NCBI RefSeq assembly: GCF_019249655.2
Contig: NZ_CP137557.1
Location: 3,886,001 to 3,950,000 of the forward strand
Source: Segatella copri
Lineage (GTDB): Bacteria; Bacteroidota; Bacteroidia; Bacteroidales; Bacteroidaceae
Length of the DNA: 64,000 nucleotides
Direction of reading: 5' to 3'
Shown: one piece after another, positions 17,810 through 25,584 of the stretch
Layout: the number at the start of each line of letters is the position of its first letter
Position numbering within the stretch: the first letter of the stretch is position 1
The notes under the pieces: generated by a model
The model's database searches: none
Told to the model about the DNA's origin: nothing
What the model saw: the letters and a program-made list of their open reading frames with translations, nothing else
Program-made: the position numbers and the translations under genes

Positions 17810-18592
17810 TTACTTGTTTAGCGGTCTTGCCACAAACTCAGTATGAAGGGTCTCCATCGGATGTTCCTTCAGATTGATGAGAATGTTTGGCGTGTTGCCG
17901 TTGGCGATGATTACCTTGATGCCGGCATTGGCTACATCGTGGGCGGTCTTTACTTTAGAAGTCATACCGCCTCTGCCGTGACTGCTCTTGCTGGCAAGGA
18001 TGTACTCGCTGATATCGCGGTCGTAATAAACCGATGGGATGATGCGGGTGGTAGGTTCGCTTGGGTCGCCATTGTAGATGCCATCCACATTACTTAATAG
18101 AATCAAGGTGTCGGCATTCATCATCTTGGCAATCAAGCCTGACAACTCATCGTTATCGGTAAACATCAGCTCGGTGATGCACACGGTATCGTTCTCGTTG
18201 ACGATAGGGAGCACGTTGTTTTCCAGCATCACCTGCATGCAGGCTTCCTGGTTCTTATACTGCTCTTCGGCACCGAAATTCTCCTTCATGGTCAATACCT
18301 GACCTATCTTGATCTTGTATTCGCGGAAAAGGTTGTAATAGAGACCTACGAGTTTCACCTGTCCGATGGCAGAGAACAGCTGGCGTTGCTCCACGCTGTC
18401 CAGTTGGTGGTCAACGTGCAGTTCGGCTCTTCCGGCAGCCACGGCACCAGAAGAAACCAGAATCACCTCATAGTCGTGTTTTCTGAGCCAGACAATCTGA
18501 TCAACAATCGCCGACATTCTCGTTACATCCAGTTTTCCGTCTTCTCGGGTCAGCACGTTGCTGCCCACCTTCACTACGATTCTTTTTCCCAT
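17810..18592 (-). CDS. proB: Glutamate 5-kinase, short form without PUA domain
   Basis: 260 residues from the ATG at 18592. The frame extends upstream, but the protein proper begins GKRIVVKVGSNVLT, the first strand of the amino-acid kinase fold. It phosphorylates glutamate at the gamma-carboxylate, the first step of proline synthesis. Motifs are VLVSSGAVAAGR-like (residues 45-56), LPIVNENDTV, FTDNDELSGLIA, LLSNVDGIYNGDP and GRGGMTSKVKTA. The C-terminal PUA domain of the E. coli enzyme is absent, as in many Bacteroidetes; loss of PUA changes but need not remove proline feedback. It lies downstream of the acyl-CoA ligase on the same strand, separated by a hairpin-rich repeat. Confidence 0.93.
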   Translation of the reverse strand: MGKRIVVKVGSNVLTREDGKLDVTRMSAIVDQIVWLRKHDYEVILVSSGAVAAGRAELHVDHQLDSVEQRQLFSAIGQVKLVGLYYNLFREYKIKIGQVLTMKENFGAEEQYKNQEACMQVMLENNVLPIVNENDTVCITELMFTDNDELSGLIAKMMNADTLILLSNVDGIYNGDPSEPTTRIIPSVYYDRDISEYILASKSSHGRGGMTSKVKTAHDVANAGIKVIIANGNTPNILINLKEHPMETLHTEFVARPLNK

Positions 18593-18620
18593 AAATTTTA
18601 TGCTGATGAATGCTTTTTGC

Positions 18621-18802
18621 AAGTTTCGTAAATGGCTTGAGGATGGACAAGCCCCCCCCCTAGACACCATACGACTAGAAAGTCCAAAAGCACCTAGACG
18701 CCACACGCCCTGAAAGGGCAGAAACTCCTAGCCCAGGGCAACGCCCTGGGTTAAGGTTTATAATTGCTATACGCCCTGTAAGGGCAAAAGCTTTCGAAAC
18801 TT
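18621..18802. repeat. Palindrome-rich intergenic element with AAGTTTCG inverted ends
   Basis: AAGTTTCG (18621-18628) is the complement of CGAAACTT (18795-18802), the same terminal word as in the MITE-like element at 8664-8945. Inside are three hairpins: GCCCT-gaa-AGGGC, CCCAGGGC-aac-GCCCTGGG and GCCCT-gta-AGGGC, plus a run of ten C at about 18651-18660. No target duplication was found. It fills the gap between the acyl-CoA ligase and proB and may attenuate read-through. Confidence 0.6.
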
Positions 18803-18817
18803 GAAAAGCTTGATTTC

Positions 18818-20479
18818 CTATTTCTTTTTATTGTCTTTTTCTCGAATCTCTACTCTTCGAATCTTGCCGGAGATGGTCTTTGGCAGTTCATCTACGAATT
18901 CGATGATGCGAGGATATTTATAAGGAGCAGTCTCGTGCTTCACATGATCCTGCAGCTTCTTGATGAGGTCTGGACCTGCCATACTCTTGTATTCATCCTT
19001 CAGTACGACGGTAGCCTTGACTACCATGCCGCGGATTGGGTCTGGCACACCGGTGATGGCGCACTCTACTACGGCAGGGTGAGTCATCAGGGCATTCTCT
19101 ACCTCGAAAGGACCGATACGGTAACCCGAACTCTTGATTACGTCGTCGATTCTGCCCTCAAACCAGAAGTAGCCTTCTTCATCACGCCAAGCCATATCGC
19201 CCGTGTGATAGTAACCATCATGCCAAACCGATTTGGTCTGCTTCTCATCACGATAGTAATATTTGAAGAGACCGATAGGCTTGTTATCGCCGATGCGGAT
19301 GCAAATCTCACCCTTTTCACCATCCTCGCATTCCGTCATGTCTGGGCGAAGAATGTGAACATCATATTGTGGATTTGGCTTGCCCATGCTTCCTGGCTTT
19401 GGCTTAATCCAAGGGAAGGTTCCCAAGGTCATGGTGGTCTCAGTCTGTCCGAAGCCCTCGTAAATCTGAACACCAGTCAGCTTCTGGAAGGTTTCTGCCA
19501 CGGATGGGTTCATTGCCTCACCCGCAGTGGTGCAGTATTCAAGACTGCTGAGATTATACTTTGAGAAATCTTCCTGAATCATGAAGCGATAGATGGTAGG
19601 AGGGGCACAGAAAGAGGTGATGTGGTACTTCTCAATCTGGCGCATGATCTTATCCGCCGTAAACTTCTCGTGATCGAAGACGAAGACGGTGGCTCCGGCA
19701 AACCATTGTCCGTAGAGCTTGCCCCATACAGCCTTGCCCCAACCGGTATCTGCTACGGTAAGATGGATGGAATTCTCGTGGAGATTATGCCAATATACAC
19801 CCGTGGTCAGATGACCGAGGGCATAGAGGTGATCGTGTGCCACCATCTTTGGCTCGCCAGTGGTTCCCGATGTGAAGTACATCAGCAGGGTATCTTCATT
19901 AGAGTTTACATGTTCAGGGCGAACAAAAGGAGCGCATTCGTTCCATTCCTTCATCCAGTCGTGGAAACCTTCTGGGATGTCCGGACCGATACTGATCAGG
20001 GTCTTGACGGTAGGACTCTCTGGCATTGCCTCTTTAATTTGCTCTACCACGTAATCATCGCCGCAGCAGATAATCGCCTTTACGCTTGCTGCATTGTTGC
20101 GGTAAACGATGTCGTGCTTGGTAAGCATGTGGGTGGCAGGGATGGCTACGGCGCCCAACTTGTGGAGGCCTAGCATGGCGAGCCACCACTGATAGTGACG
20201 CTTCAGAATCAGCATCACCTTATCATCGTGACCGATGCCGAGACTCTGGAAGTAAGCAGCAGCCTTGTCGCTCTGCTCCTTCAGGTCCTTGTAGGTGAAA
20301 CGGATTTCCTCACCTCGTTCGCTTGCCCAGAGCAGCGCCACGTGGTCTGGTTTGATCTTTGCCCATTCGTCCATCACGTCGTAGGCGAAGTTGAAATCTT
20401 CTGGTATGATAAACTCCAGATGCTCCTTGAAGTCTTGCTCTGAAGTGAATTTTGTCTGTTTAAGAAATCTCTCGATCAT
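18818..20479 (-). CDS. AMP-forming acyl-CoA synthetase (acetyl/medium-chain type)
   Basis: 553 residues of the adenylate-forming family. Core motifs are MYFTSGTTGEPKMVAHD (phosphate loop, about 190), YEGFGQTETTMTLG (about 335), HTGDMAWRDEEGYFWFEGR (about 430), and PKTISGKIRR with the catalytic lysine near the C-terminus. It activates a carboxylic acid to its acyl-adenylate and then the CoA thioester; the chain length cannot be set from sequence, though the best resemblance is to acetyl- and medium-chain-CoA synthetases. It starts 10 bp after the XRE/cupin regulator gene, in a pair that recurs in Bacteroidetes, so the regulator probably controls it in response to a small molecule. Confidence 0.9.
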   Translation of the reverse strand: MIERFLKQTKFTSEQDFKEHLEFIIPEDFNFAYDVMDEWAKIKPDHVALLWASERGEEIRFTYKDLKEQSDKAAAYFQSLGIGHDDKVMLILKRHYQWWLAMLGLHKLGAVAIPATHMLTKHDIVYRNNAASVKAIICCGDDYVVEQIKEAMPESPTVKTLISIGPDIPEGFHDWMKEWNECAPFVRPEHVNSNEDTLLMYFTSGTTGEPKMVAHDHLYALGHLTTGVYWHNLHENSIHLTVADTGWGKAVWGKLYGQWFAGATVFVFDHEKFTADKIMRQIEKYHITSFCAPPTIYRFMIQEDFSKYNLSSLEYCTTAGEAMNPSVAETFQKLTGVQIYEGFGQTETTMTLGTFPWIKPKPGSMGKPNPQYDVHILRPDMTECEDGEKGEICIRIGDNKPIGLFKYYYRDEKQTKSVWHDGYYHTGDMAWRDEEGYFWFEGRIDDVIKSSGYRIGPFEVENALMTHPAVVECAITGVPDPIRGMVVKATVVLKDEYKSMAGPDLIKKLQDHVKHETAPYKYPRIIEFVDELPKTISGKIRRVEIREKDNKKK

Positions 20480-20489
20480 AATAACTCTC

Positions 20490-21044
20490 CTAGATAATTA
20501 TACAAAGGAACTTGGCAGGCTCATTGTTGAGTGAACGGAAGCAGTGTGACTTCTTGCTGTCGAAGTAGATGCTGTCGCCTGGGTTCAGCACCATTACCTT
20601 CTCTTCGATGGTAACTTCCAGCTGTCCCTCAATCACATAGTCATATTCCTGTCCGTCGTGTCCGTTCTTGTTCGGCTTCTTGTCGCCAGGCAACGGATCC
20701 ACCTGTACCATGAACGGATTCACCTTTCTATCCTTGAATCCCACGGCAAGGCTCTGGTATTTATACTGGTTGTTGCGGTCTATCTCCGGTCCCTGACCCT
20801 TGCGGGTAACGTAGTATCCCTTCATGCGAGGTTCCTCGCCGAAGAGCAATACGTCGAGGTCGATGCCGTATCGCTTTGAAATCTTTGAAAGTCGATACAC
20901 GGATGGGTCGGCTTCTCCCGACTCAATCTTGAGATAGTGGTCAAGACTGATTTCGCAAAGTTCAGCCACCTCCTCTGCCGGGATGTTGAGAACCTCGCGG
21001 AGACCTTTCAGTCTTTCACCGATTTGCTTAATTGCTTCATCCAT
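20490..21044 (-). CDS. XRE-family regulator with C-terminal cupin domain
   Basis: 184 residues from the ATG at 21044. The frame extends upstream, but that extension would start within the -7 box and the operator palindrome. Residues 1-65 form an HTH_3 domain (IGERLKGLREVLNIPAEEVAE, then LDHYLKIESGEADPSVYRLSKIS). Residues 105-184 form a cupin (HDGQEYDYVIEGQLEVTI, LNPGDSIYFDSKKSHCF). Such regulators bind a ligand with the cupin and act on adjacent metabolic genes. The acyl-CoA ligase gene lies 10 bp downstream. A perfect palindrome in the leader suggests autoregulation. Confidence 0.9.
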   Translation of the reverse strand: MDEAIKQIGERLKGLREVLNIPAEEVAELCEISLDHYLKIESGEADPSVYRLSKISKRYGIDLDVLLFGEEPRMKGYYVTRKGQGPEIDRNNQYKYQSLAVGFKDRKVNPFMVQVDPLPGDKKPNKNGHDGQEYDYVIEGQLEVTIEEKVMVLNPGDSIYFDSKKSHCFRSLNNEPAKFLCIII

Positions 21045-21070
21045 AGTTCTATTCTTTATAGTTGTTCCTG

Positions 21071-21095
21071 GCGAAGGTATATTGTATACCTTCGC
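21071..21095. promoter_or_regulatory. Perfect palindrome in the XRE/cupin leader, likely operator
   Basis: GCGAAGGTAT (21071-21080) and ATACCTTCGC (21086-21095) are exact complements around a 5-bp spacer. They lie between the -7 box (21105-21112) and the start codon (21044), where a bound dimer would block transcription. Confidence 0.65.
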
Positions 21096-21104
21096 ATTTT
21101 GGGG

Positions 21105-21136
21105 CAAAATTACGACTTTTTGTTGATATATCCAAA
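21105..21136 (-). promoter_or_regulatory. Promoter of the XRE/cupin-acyl-CoA ligase unit
   Basis: TTTG (21133-21136), exactly 20 bp, then TAATTTTG (21105-21112) on the minus strand fit the Bacteroidetes consensus. Confidence 0.75.
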
Positions 21137-21252
21137 CAATCTGCTGATAAATTAATAGATTAAAGTGATATTTATGTATGAAGCATAAAACTATTAGAAT
21201 GCGCAGACTTCCTCCTCACGTATTTTGTTGTTTGCCATATTCTAATCTTTCT

Positions 21253-22830
21253 TTATTTAACTTCTTTCCAATCAATGAGTCCTTTGCCCATATCATCTAA
21301 TTCTACAGCCAATCCTATAACCTTTCTGCCATCTGCCAAGAAAGGCTTGAGATAGCCATTGCTGATGATTTGCTTCTCGGCAGCTTCCAATCCTCCGTTG
21401 TTGGTTAACTTCAGTTCCACTACATAGATGAAGCGGGAGGTGGAGGCTACGATGTCTATTCTACCTGTTGATAACATGTGCTCTACCTCTACTTTGCAGC
21501 CTATGGCATTCAAAATGGTGCTAATGATGAGGCGATAACGCTCCTCCATGTCCATACTTGCCAATTTTTTATTGCTGTATGGGACATTTGAGATAAGAGA
21601 TTTCATACACTTCTTGGCTTCTTCCAAATTGCCATTGTTCAAGCTGTGCATTAACTTACTTTGTATGGAGACAATATCCGTAATGTCCTTTTGGGTCAAT
21701 GCTGGCAGTACTGCTTTGTAGAGAGCCTTTCTTACTTCCTCATTCGGAAAGCCTAAAGAATATCCATCTTCATCAAAACCCTTGATAGTGAGATAACCTG
21801 TCTGATAGAGGAATAGTTCGGCACCGCCTTCTATGACATCTGATGTCTCCAGAGTGTCTTTGTCGATGTAGCAATCTTCGAAGTCATGAAGGCGTAGCTC
21901 CATGTTGTTCACGAATTTATTCAGCATGGAAGTGGCGCCGGATGAAATCCAATAGTTGCGCAGACGCAATTGGGAGAGGGCGTTGAGCAAGCTGAACGGA
22001 TTGTAGATGTCGGTCATGTTCTCATCGCTGAAATGATAACCGTCATAATAGGTCTTCAACTTGTCGTGTGCTTCTTCAATGCTGCATTCCATCTTATCTG
22101 CCAAGGCCTCCAACTCTGGGGCGAAGTTAACTGTCAATTCTTTCTCGGTAATGCCACAAAGAGGGGCAAATTGTGGGAGAAAGCTGATGTTTGTCAGATG
22201 GTTAAGTACTGAGAATAAGGAAATCTGAGTAAACTTCGTGATGCCTGTGATGAAGACAAAGCGAAGTACATTTCCTTTGAGTTTGAGTACGGAGAATACA
22301 GAACGATAAACTTCAGTGCAACCTTCATGCTCTGGTGTCTTCCATGAATGCTGCAAAGGGGAATCGTATTCGTCAATCAGTACCACTACTTGCTTACCTG
22401 TCTTTTGATAGGCTGTGTCAAGGATAACTTGGAGGCGTACGGATTCGCGAGATGTCTCTTTAGGCTTGATGCCGTATAATGCTTCGTATTTCGAAAACTC
22501 AAGATTGAGATAGTCTTTGATTTCGGCAGCAGTGGCACCTGCACCGCTCATGTCAAGTCTGATGACGGGATACTCTGTCCATTCTTCTTCCAGTTCCATA
22601 ATCTTCAGCCCCTCAAAGAGTTCTTTCTTGCCTTCAAAGTAGCATTGCAAAGTATCAAGAAGCAGAGACTTACCGAAACGACGAGGACGGCTCAGATAAT
22701 TGTATAAATCACCTGAGTGAGTAAGTTGCCATACCAAGTCGGTCTTGTCAACATATAAGTAGCCTTCCTTGCGGATAATGCTAAAGAATTGTATGCCAGC
22801 TGGCAATTTCCTTGTGTTCATCTCTGCCAT
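21253..22830 (-). CDS. AAA-ATPase-like/PD-(D/E)XK nuclease-like protein (DUF1703 type)
   Basis: 525 residues. The N-terminal AAA-ATPase_like domain has a P-loop variant, SRPRRFGKSLLLDTL (about 46-60), and a Walker B strand, VVVLIDEYDSPL (about 148-159). The C-terminal PD-(D/E)XK domain reads GRIDIVASTSRFIYVVELKL (about 460-480), with the Asp and the ExK core in place. These proteins are very common in multiple copies in Bacteroidetes, and their role is unproven: defence, mobile DNA or signalling have been suggested. It is inserted in the strand-consistent run between proC and the XRE/cupin gene, with no tight coupling to either. The frame is intact. Confidence 0.85.
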   Translation of the reverse strand: MAEMNTRKLPAGIQFFSIIRKEGYLYVDKTDLVWQLTHSGDLYNYLSRPRRFGKSLLLDTLQCYFEGKKELFEGLKIMELEEEWTEYPVIRLDMSGAGATAAEIKDYLNLEFSKYEALYGIKPKETSRESVRLQVILDTAYQKTGKQVVVLIDEYDSPLQHSWKTPEHEGCTEVYRSVFSVLKLKGNVLRFVFITGITKFTQISLFSVLNHLTNISFLPQFAPLCGITEKELTVNFAPELEALADKMECSIEEAHDKLKTYYDGYHFSDENMTDIYNPFSLLNALSQLRLRNYWISSGATSMLNKFVNNMELRLHDFEDCYIDKDTLETSDVIEGGAELFLYQTGYLTIKGFDEDGYSLGFPNEEVRKALYKAVLPALTQKDITDIVSIQSKLMHSLNNGNLEEAKKCMKSLISNVPYSNKKLASMDMEERYRLIISTILNAIGCKVEVEHMLSTGRIDIVASTSRFIYVVELKLTNNGGLEAAEKQIISNGYLKPFLADGRKVIGLAVELDDMGKGLIDWKEVK

Positions 22831-22890
22831 AGTCTTCGTTTTCTTTTATGGGTTGTTTGCTATGTACCTTCTATCATCTACAGATAGAAT

Positions 22891-23673
22891 CTATTTCTTT
22901 CCTGCTATCAATCCCTTGATGACGGCATTGGTGAAGCCATTCTGCTCCATCGTGTTCAAGCCCTTGATGGTGCAGCCGCCAGGAGTAGTAACCTTATCAA
23001 TGGCAGCCTCTGGGTGTTCGCCTGTTGCCTGGAGCAGCTCTACGGCACCCTTGATGGTCTGCAAGACAATCTTCTGGGCATCCTTAGCCTTGAAGCCCAT
23101 CTCTACGCCGCCTTCCACATTGGCTCTTACATAGCGCATGGCGTAAGCGATGGCACACGACATAGCTGTGGCAGCAGGGAAGAGGCGTTCTTCCATGATG
23201 AGGCTTTCGCCCAATTCATCGAAGATTTCTGTAATCTGCTGGATTTCTGTGGCAGATGCATCTACAGGAGTGATGAAGGTCATCGACTGCTTGTAGGCGA
23301 TGGCGATATTTGGCATCACGAGGAAGAAGGTTGGGGTAATACCATCCTTATCTAACCACTCCTTGATGTTGGCTGATGGCACACCGGCTGCAACGACCAC
23401 GAGTTTCTGGCTCTTGTAGTCGAGTGCATCCTTGATTCCCTTTAATGTCTTCTCCACGCACCATGGCTTTACTACCACGCATACGATGTCTGCGCCGTGG
23501 CAAGCCAACTGGTTGTCGAGAGTTACGCTGGCTCCTTCGCTTGCGAAGTGATCCAATACTGGTTGGTTATGGTCTGATACCGTAATATCTGATGGAGTGA
23601 ACTTCTCGCTCTGCAAGAGTCCTTCAGCCATGGCACCGCCCATAGCACCTGCTCCGATAATTGTTATTTTCAT
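22891..23673 (-). CDS. proC: Pyrroline-5-carboxylate reductase
   Basis: 260 residues from the ATG at 23673, where MKITIIGAGAMGGAMAEGLL gives the dinucleotide-binding GxGxMG fold at once; the frame upstream is leader. It reduces pyrroline-5-carboxylate to proline, the last step of proline synthesis. The P5CR C-terminal signature is visible near the end (KVTTPGGCTIKGLNTMEQNG, about 225-245), along with SCAIAYAMRYV. proA (6.5 kb) and proB (17.8 kb) complete the pathway within this window. A -7 box lies at 23706-23713. Confidence 0.93.
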   Translation of the reverse strand: MKITIIGAGAMGGAMAEGLLQSEKFTPSDITVSDHNQPVLDHFASEGASVTLDNQLACHGADIVCVVVKPWCVEKTLKGIKDALDYKSQKLVVVAAGVPSANIKEWLDKDGITPTFFLVMPNIAIAYKQSMTFITPVDASATEIQQITEIFDELGESLIMEERLFPAATAMSCAIAYAMRYVRANVEGGVEMGFKAKDAQKIVLQTIKGAVELLQATGEHPEAAIDKVTTPGGCTIKGLNTMEQNGFTNAVIKGLIAGKK

Positions 23674-23705
23674 TGTCGTCTTATAGTTAAAATGCAATTA
23701 CGGTG

Positions 23706-23713
23706 CAAAGATA
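23706..23713 (-). promoter_or_regulatory. -7 box (TATCTTTG) of proC
   Basis: TATCTTTG on the minus strand lies 32 bp before the proC ATG and is preceded by AAAAGTAG, as before the DUF6377 gene. No clear -33 box. Confidence 0.55.
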
Positions 23714-23960
23714 CTACTTTTATCTGAAAATAGCGTGTTTATTGATGATTTTTTAAGGAAGTACGCTTGTTTGCTGACGATATTTTAAGAATTTTGCTAG
23801 TTTACTCCCATTCTGGAAGTATCCACGTCCTTGGTTCTCTTCTCCTTGTACTTGCCTATCTTACAGATGATGGAGATGAAACTATGTAAATGATATTCTA
23901 GAAATAGACAATCAAGAAGAAACACCCATATAATGGGGAAAGAAGAAATTGAAAATTTTC

Positions 23961-24048
23961 CCTTAAGGATATTTATTTTTTGCCTTAAGGGAAAATATAT
24001 TTTGCCTTAAGGGAAATTAAATCTTTCCTTAAGGGATATTTTCGCTAT
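23961..24048. repeat. Four CCTTAAGG palindromes phased every 22 bp
   Basis: CCTTAAGG begins at 23961, 23983, 24005 and 24027, exactly 22 bp apart. The spacers are AT-rich and diverged. The remaining stretch 23714-24337 holds no complete gene: a short minus-strand reading near 23804-23870 (CKIGKYKEKRTKDVDTSRMG) may be a gene fragment, and there is another fragment at 24101-24229. Confidence 0.8.
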
Positions 24049-24100
24049 ATCTTGATCTGTAAAGTTATTTGTAAATGCAGATGTTGTCTTGGTTTGATGA

Positions 24101-24229
24101 CACTTTTCCGACACGACCCTATTTGATAAGTTCTCCAAAGAACTTGGCGAAGTGGTGGTGAAAGCTCATTTTCCTCAATATAAGAAGACCCACGAAGGAC
24201 TGCTGACATTCGAAAGTAGAGCCATTTAA
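24101..24229 (+). pseudogene. C-terminal gene fragment, family not recognised
   Basis: A plus-strand frame between stops reads TLFDKFSKELGEVVVKAHF then PQYKKTHEGLLTFESRAI and ends at TAA (24227-24229). It has no start codon, and its balanced composition is unlike the surrounding AT-rich noise. It looks like the tail of a deleted gene. I do not recognise the family. Confidence 0.4.
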
Positions 24230-24250
24230 GATTATTTTTTTGAGGTAGGC

Positions 24251-24376
24251 TTGCACTTTTAGGCAGGAATGTTTGGAGATAAAAAATAAAAGGTGTATAT
24301 TTGCAGCGTGATTACTATTTAAAATGAGGAGGTAAATATGGATAGATATCAAATTATACGTATAATCCATGACTAT
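24251..24376 (+). repeat. 126-bp direct repeat, copy 1 (mntA promoter and start)
   Basis: This segment is identical base for base to 28939-29064 as read. It contains a -7 box TATATTTG (24296-24303), the GAGGAGG ribosome site and the first 13 codons of mntA. The second copy carries the same leader but no intact gene. The repeats are 4,688 bp apart in the same orientation. Confidence 0.9.
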
Positions 24377-24640
24377 ATGTCTAAGAAGCCTGTGTTGAAG
24401 GCATGGATCTTTGGGTCTTTTGCTCGTGGTGAAGAAAAGGCTCAGAGCGATATAGATATTCTCTTTGTCCCCGATTTTGAGCATGGTTCGTTTACTTTGC
24501 TTACTCATGGAGGAATGTATGAGGAATTGAAGCAACTGCTAGGTCGTGAAGTTGACTTGGTAGTTGATGGCTCTTTGCGTCCGTATGCTCAGGAGAGTGT
24601 TGAACGAGATAAAATCTTGGTATATGAGAGAGCTAGTTAG
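24338..24640 (+). CDS. mntA: MntA-type minimal nucleotidyltransferase (antitoxin)
   Basis: 100 residues. The MNT core is visible: GSFARGE at residues 26-32 and SDIDILF with Asp38 and Asp40, with a further acidic strand (EVDLVVDG) near 71-78. In HepT/MntA systems this enzyme transfers AMP groups to a tyrosine of the HEPN toxin and so silences it. The start has a very strong GAGGAGG site 7 bp upstream. The downstream HEPN gene overlaps by 17 bp, the usual arrangement. A truncated twin of the promoter and first codons lies at 28939-29064. Confidence 0.9.
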   Translation: MDRYQIIRIIHDYMSKKPVLKAWIFGSFARGEEKAQSDIDILFVPDFEHGSFTLLTHGGMYEELKQLLGREVDLVVDGSLRPYAQESVERDKILVYERAS

Positions 24641-24992
24641 GGATAAAGGAAGACTGGAAGATATTGTGGAGTATTCTTCCAACGTACTCAAAATCATTGA
24701 TGGGATAGAGTTTGAGGAGTTTTCCTCAAATATTTTAGTCTATTTTGCAACGATGAAAAATGTAGAGATAGTAGGCGAGGCTGCTTATATGCTGACCAAG
24801 GAATTCAAGGCAAGTCACCCGGAGATTCCTTGGAAACAGGTGGAAGGTATGCGCCATGTTTTGGTGCATGGTTATTCGCAGGTGTTGCCTCGTATTCTTT
24901 GGGCTACAGCAAAAGAGAATATTCCCGAAATCAAGGCTCAAGTGGAGAAATACCTGAACGAGACAGATTGGGAACATTATTGTGGGGAATAA
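24624..24992 (+). CDS. hepT: HepT-type HEPN-domain toxin (DUF86)
   Basis: 122 residues from the ATG at 24624, inside the end of mntA. The frame extends upstream within mntA, but that is overlap only. The HEPN active motif R-x4-H-x-Y is intact as RHVLVHGY (Arg77, His82, Tyr84). This is the RNase centre, and the tyrosine is the residue AMPylated by MntA in the known system. The helical pattern (LRLEDIVEYSS-like start, FATMKNVEIVGEAAYMLTKEF) fits DUF86. The pair with mntA is a type VII toxin-antitoxin module, expected to cut RNA when the antitoxin is lost. Confidence 0.9.
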   Translation: MRELVRDKGRLEDIVEYSSNVLKIIDGIEFEEFSSNILVYFATMKNVEIVGEAAYMLTKEFKASHPEIPWKQVEGMRHVLVHGYSQVLPRILWATAKENIPEIKAQVEKYLNETDWEHYCGE

Positions 24993-25036
24993 TGAACTTG
25001 TTCTTCTATACTGATTTATATTAAGCGCTTGTAGAT

Positions 25037-25189
25037 ATGAAAGAGAACAATAAATTAAAAGTAGTTCATACCACCTGGGAGGAGTTCCTTAAGGAGCATC
25101 CAGTTAATGAGGTAGTTGATATGCCATCTTTGCCTAATGGCTATGTGGCAAGGGTTGTGACTGTTAATGCGGTTTCGTATACCTCTTGA
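25037..25189 (+). CDS. Small protein of 50 residues downstream of hepT
   Basis: An ATG 44 bp after the hepT stop opens 50 codons: KENNKLKVVHTTWEEFLKEH, then NEVVDMPSLPNGYVARV, ending at TGA. The composition is protein-like. It could be a third gene of the module or the truncated start of a larger gene. The family is not recognised, and no separate promoter was found. Confidence 0.45.
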   Translation: MKENNKLKVVHTTWEEFLKEHPVNEVVDMPSLPNGYVARVVTVNAVSYTS

Positions 25190-25333
25190 ACAGTTATGAT
25201 AAAGGCTGGCTGCTGGAATTATTTGTATGCGGTCTGTAACGATTGTCCCTGCCTTTATGAATCCCATTGGTACATATTTTCGTCTTTCGGAAGAAACACG
25301 TTTGCATTTAATTCAATACTGTTATACGAGCTT

Positions 25334-25420
25334 CTACTCTCGTTTGGGTAAATTCTTGAGGAACTTATTTCCTATGAATACAAAGGCAGCGGCAGCATTT
25401 TTCTGTTGTTTCTCTGTCAT
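25334..25420 (-). pseudogene. 28-codon 5' remnant, possibly of a DNA methyltransferase gene
   Basis: On the minus strand an ATG at 25420 opens MTEKQQKNAAAAFVF and stops after 28 codons. The opening resembles N-termini of some large DNA methyltransferases from Prevotella (a memory-based match). A full consensus promoter at 25494-25524 drives it, suggesting a real gene once started here. The stretch 25190-25584 holds nothing else but a 35-bp repeat and a hairpin. Confidence 0.35.
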
Positions 25421-25425
25421 GTTCG

Positions 25426-25460
25426 TAAGTGAAGAGTGAAGAACGAAGAGTGAAGAATTC
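25426..25460 (-). repeat. 35-bp dispersed repeat, exact copy
   Basis: Its reverse complement equals 53616-53650 over all 35 bases, from GAATTCTTCACTCTTC to the end TTCACTTA. It lies in the leader of the 28-codon remnant. A diverged third copy is at 6513-6547. Confidence 0.85.
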
Positions 25461-25493
25461 GTCGGCTACTCTTGCGTTGTCTCTTCCTGTTGG

Positions 25494-25524
25494 CAAAGGT
25501 AATAACTTTTTCTTAAAACGCCAA
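25494..25524 (-). promoter_or_regulatory. Consensus promoter with no intact gene behind it
   Basis: On the minus strand CTTG (TTG at 25522-25524), exactly 20 bp, then TACCTTTG (25494-25501). The only frame downstream is the 28-codon remnant at 25334-25420. Confidence 0.65.
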
Positions 25525-25557
25525 GAGCGACAGCCAAAAATGTATCGGCTGCCGCTC
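25525..25557. terminator. Stem-loop after the YhcG remnant
   Basis: GAGCGACAGCC (25525-25535) pairs with GGCTGCCGCTC (25547-25557) with one mismatch. It lies just past the end of the minus-strand gene at 25585 and just before the promoter at 25494-25524, so it probably separates two transcription units. Confidence 0.6.
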
Positions 25558-25584
25558 TATTATTTGCTTTTGACATTTGCTTGC

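Noticed and set aside
18593..18706. N-terminal extension of proB
   Set aside because: It reads through the C-run and palindrome element; the kinase fold begins at the ATG at 18592.
23961..24048. Considered as a CRISPR array
   Set aside because: The repeats are only 8-9 bp long with 13-14-bp AT-rich spacers, far shorter than any CRISPR.
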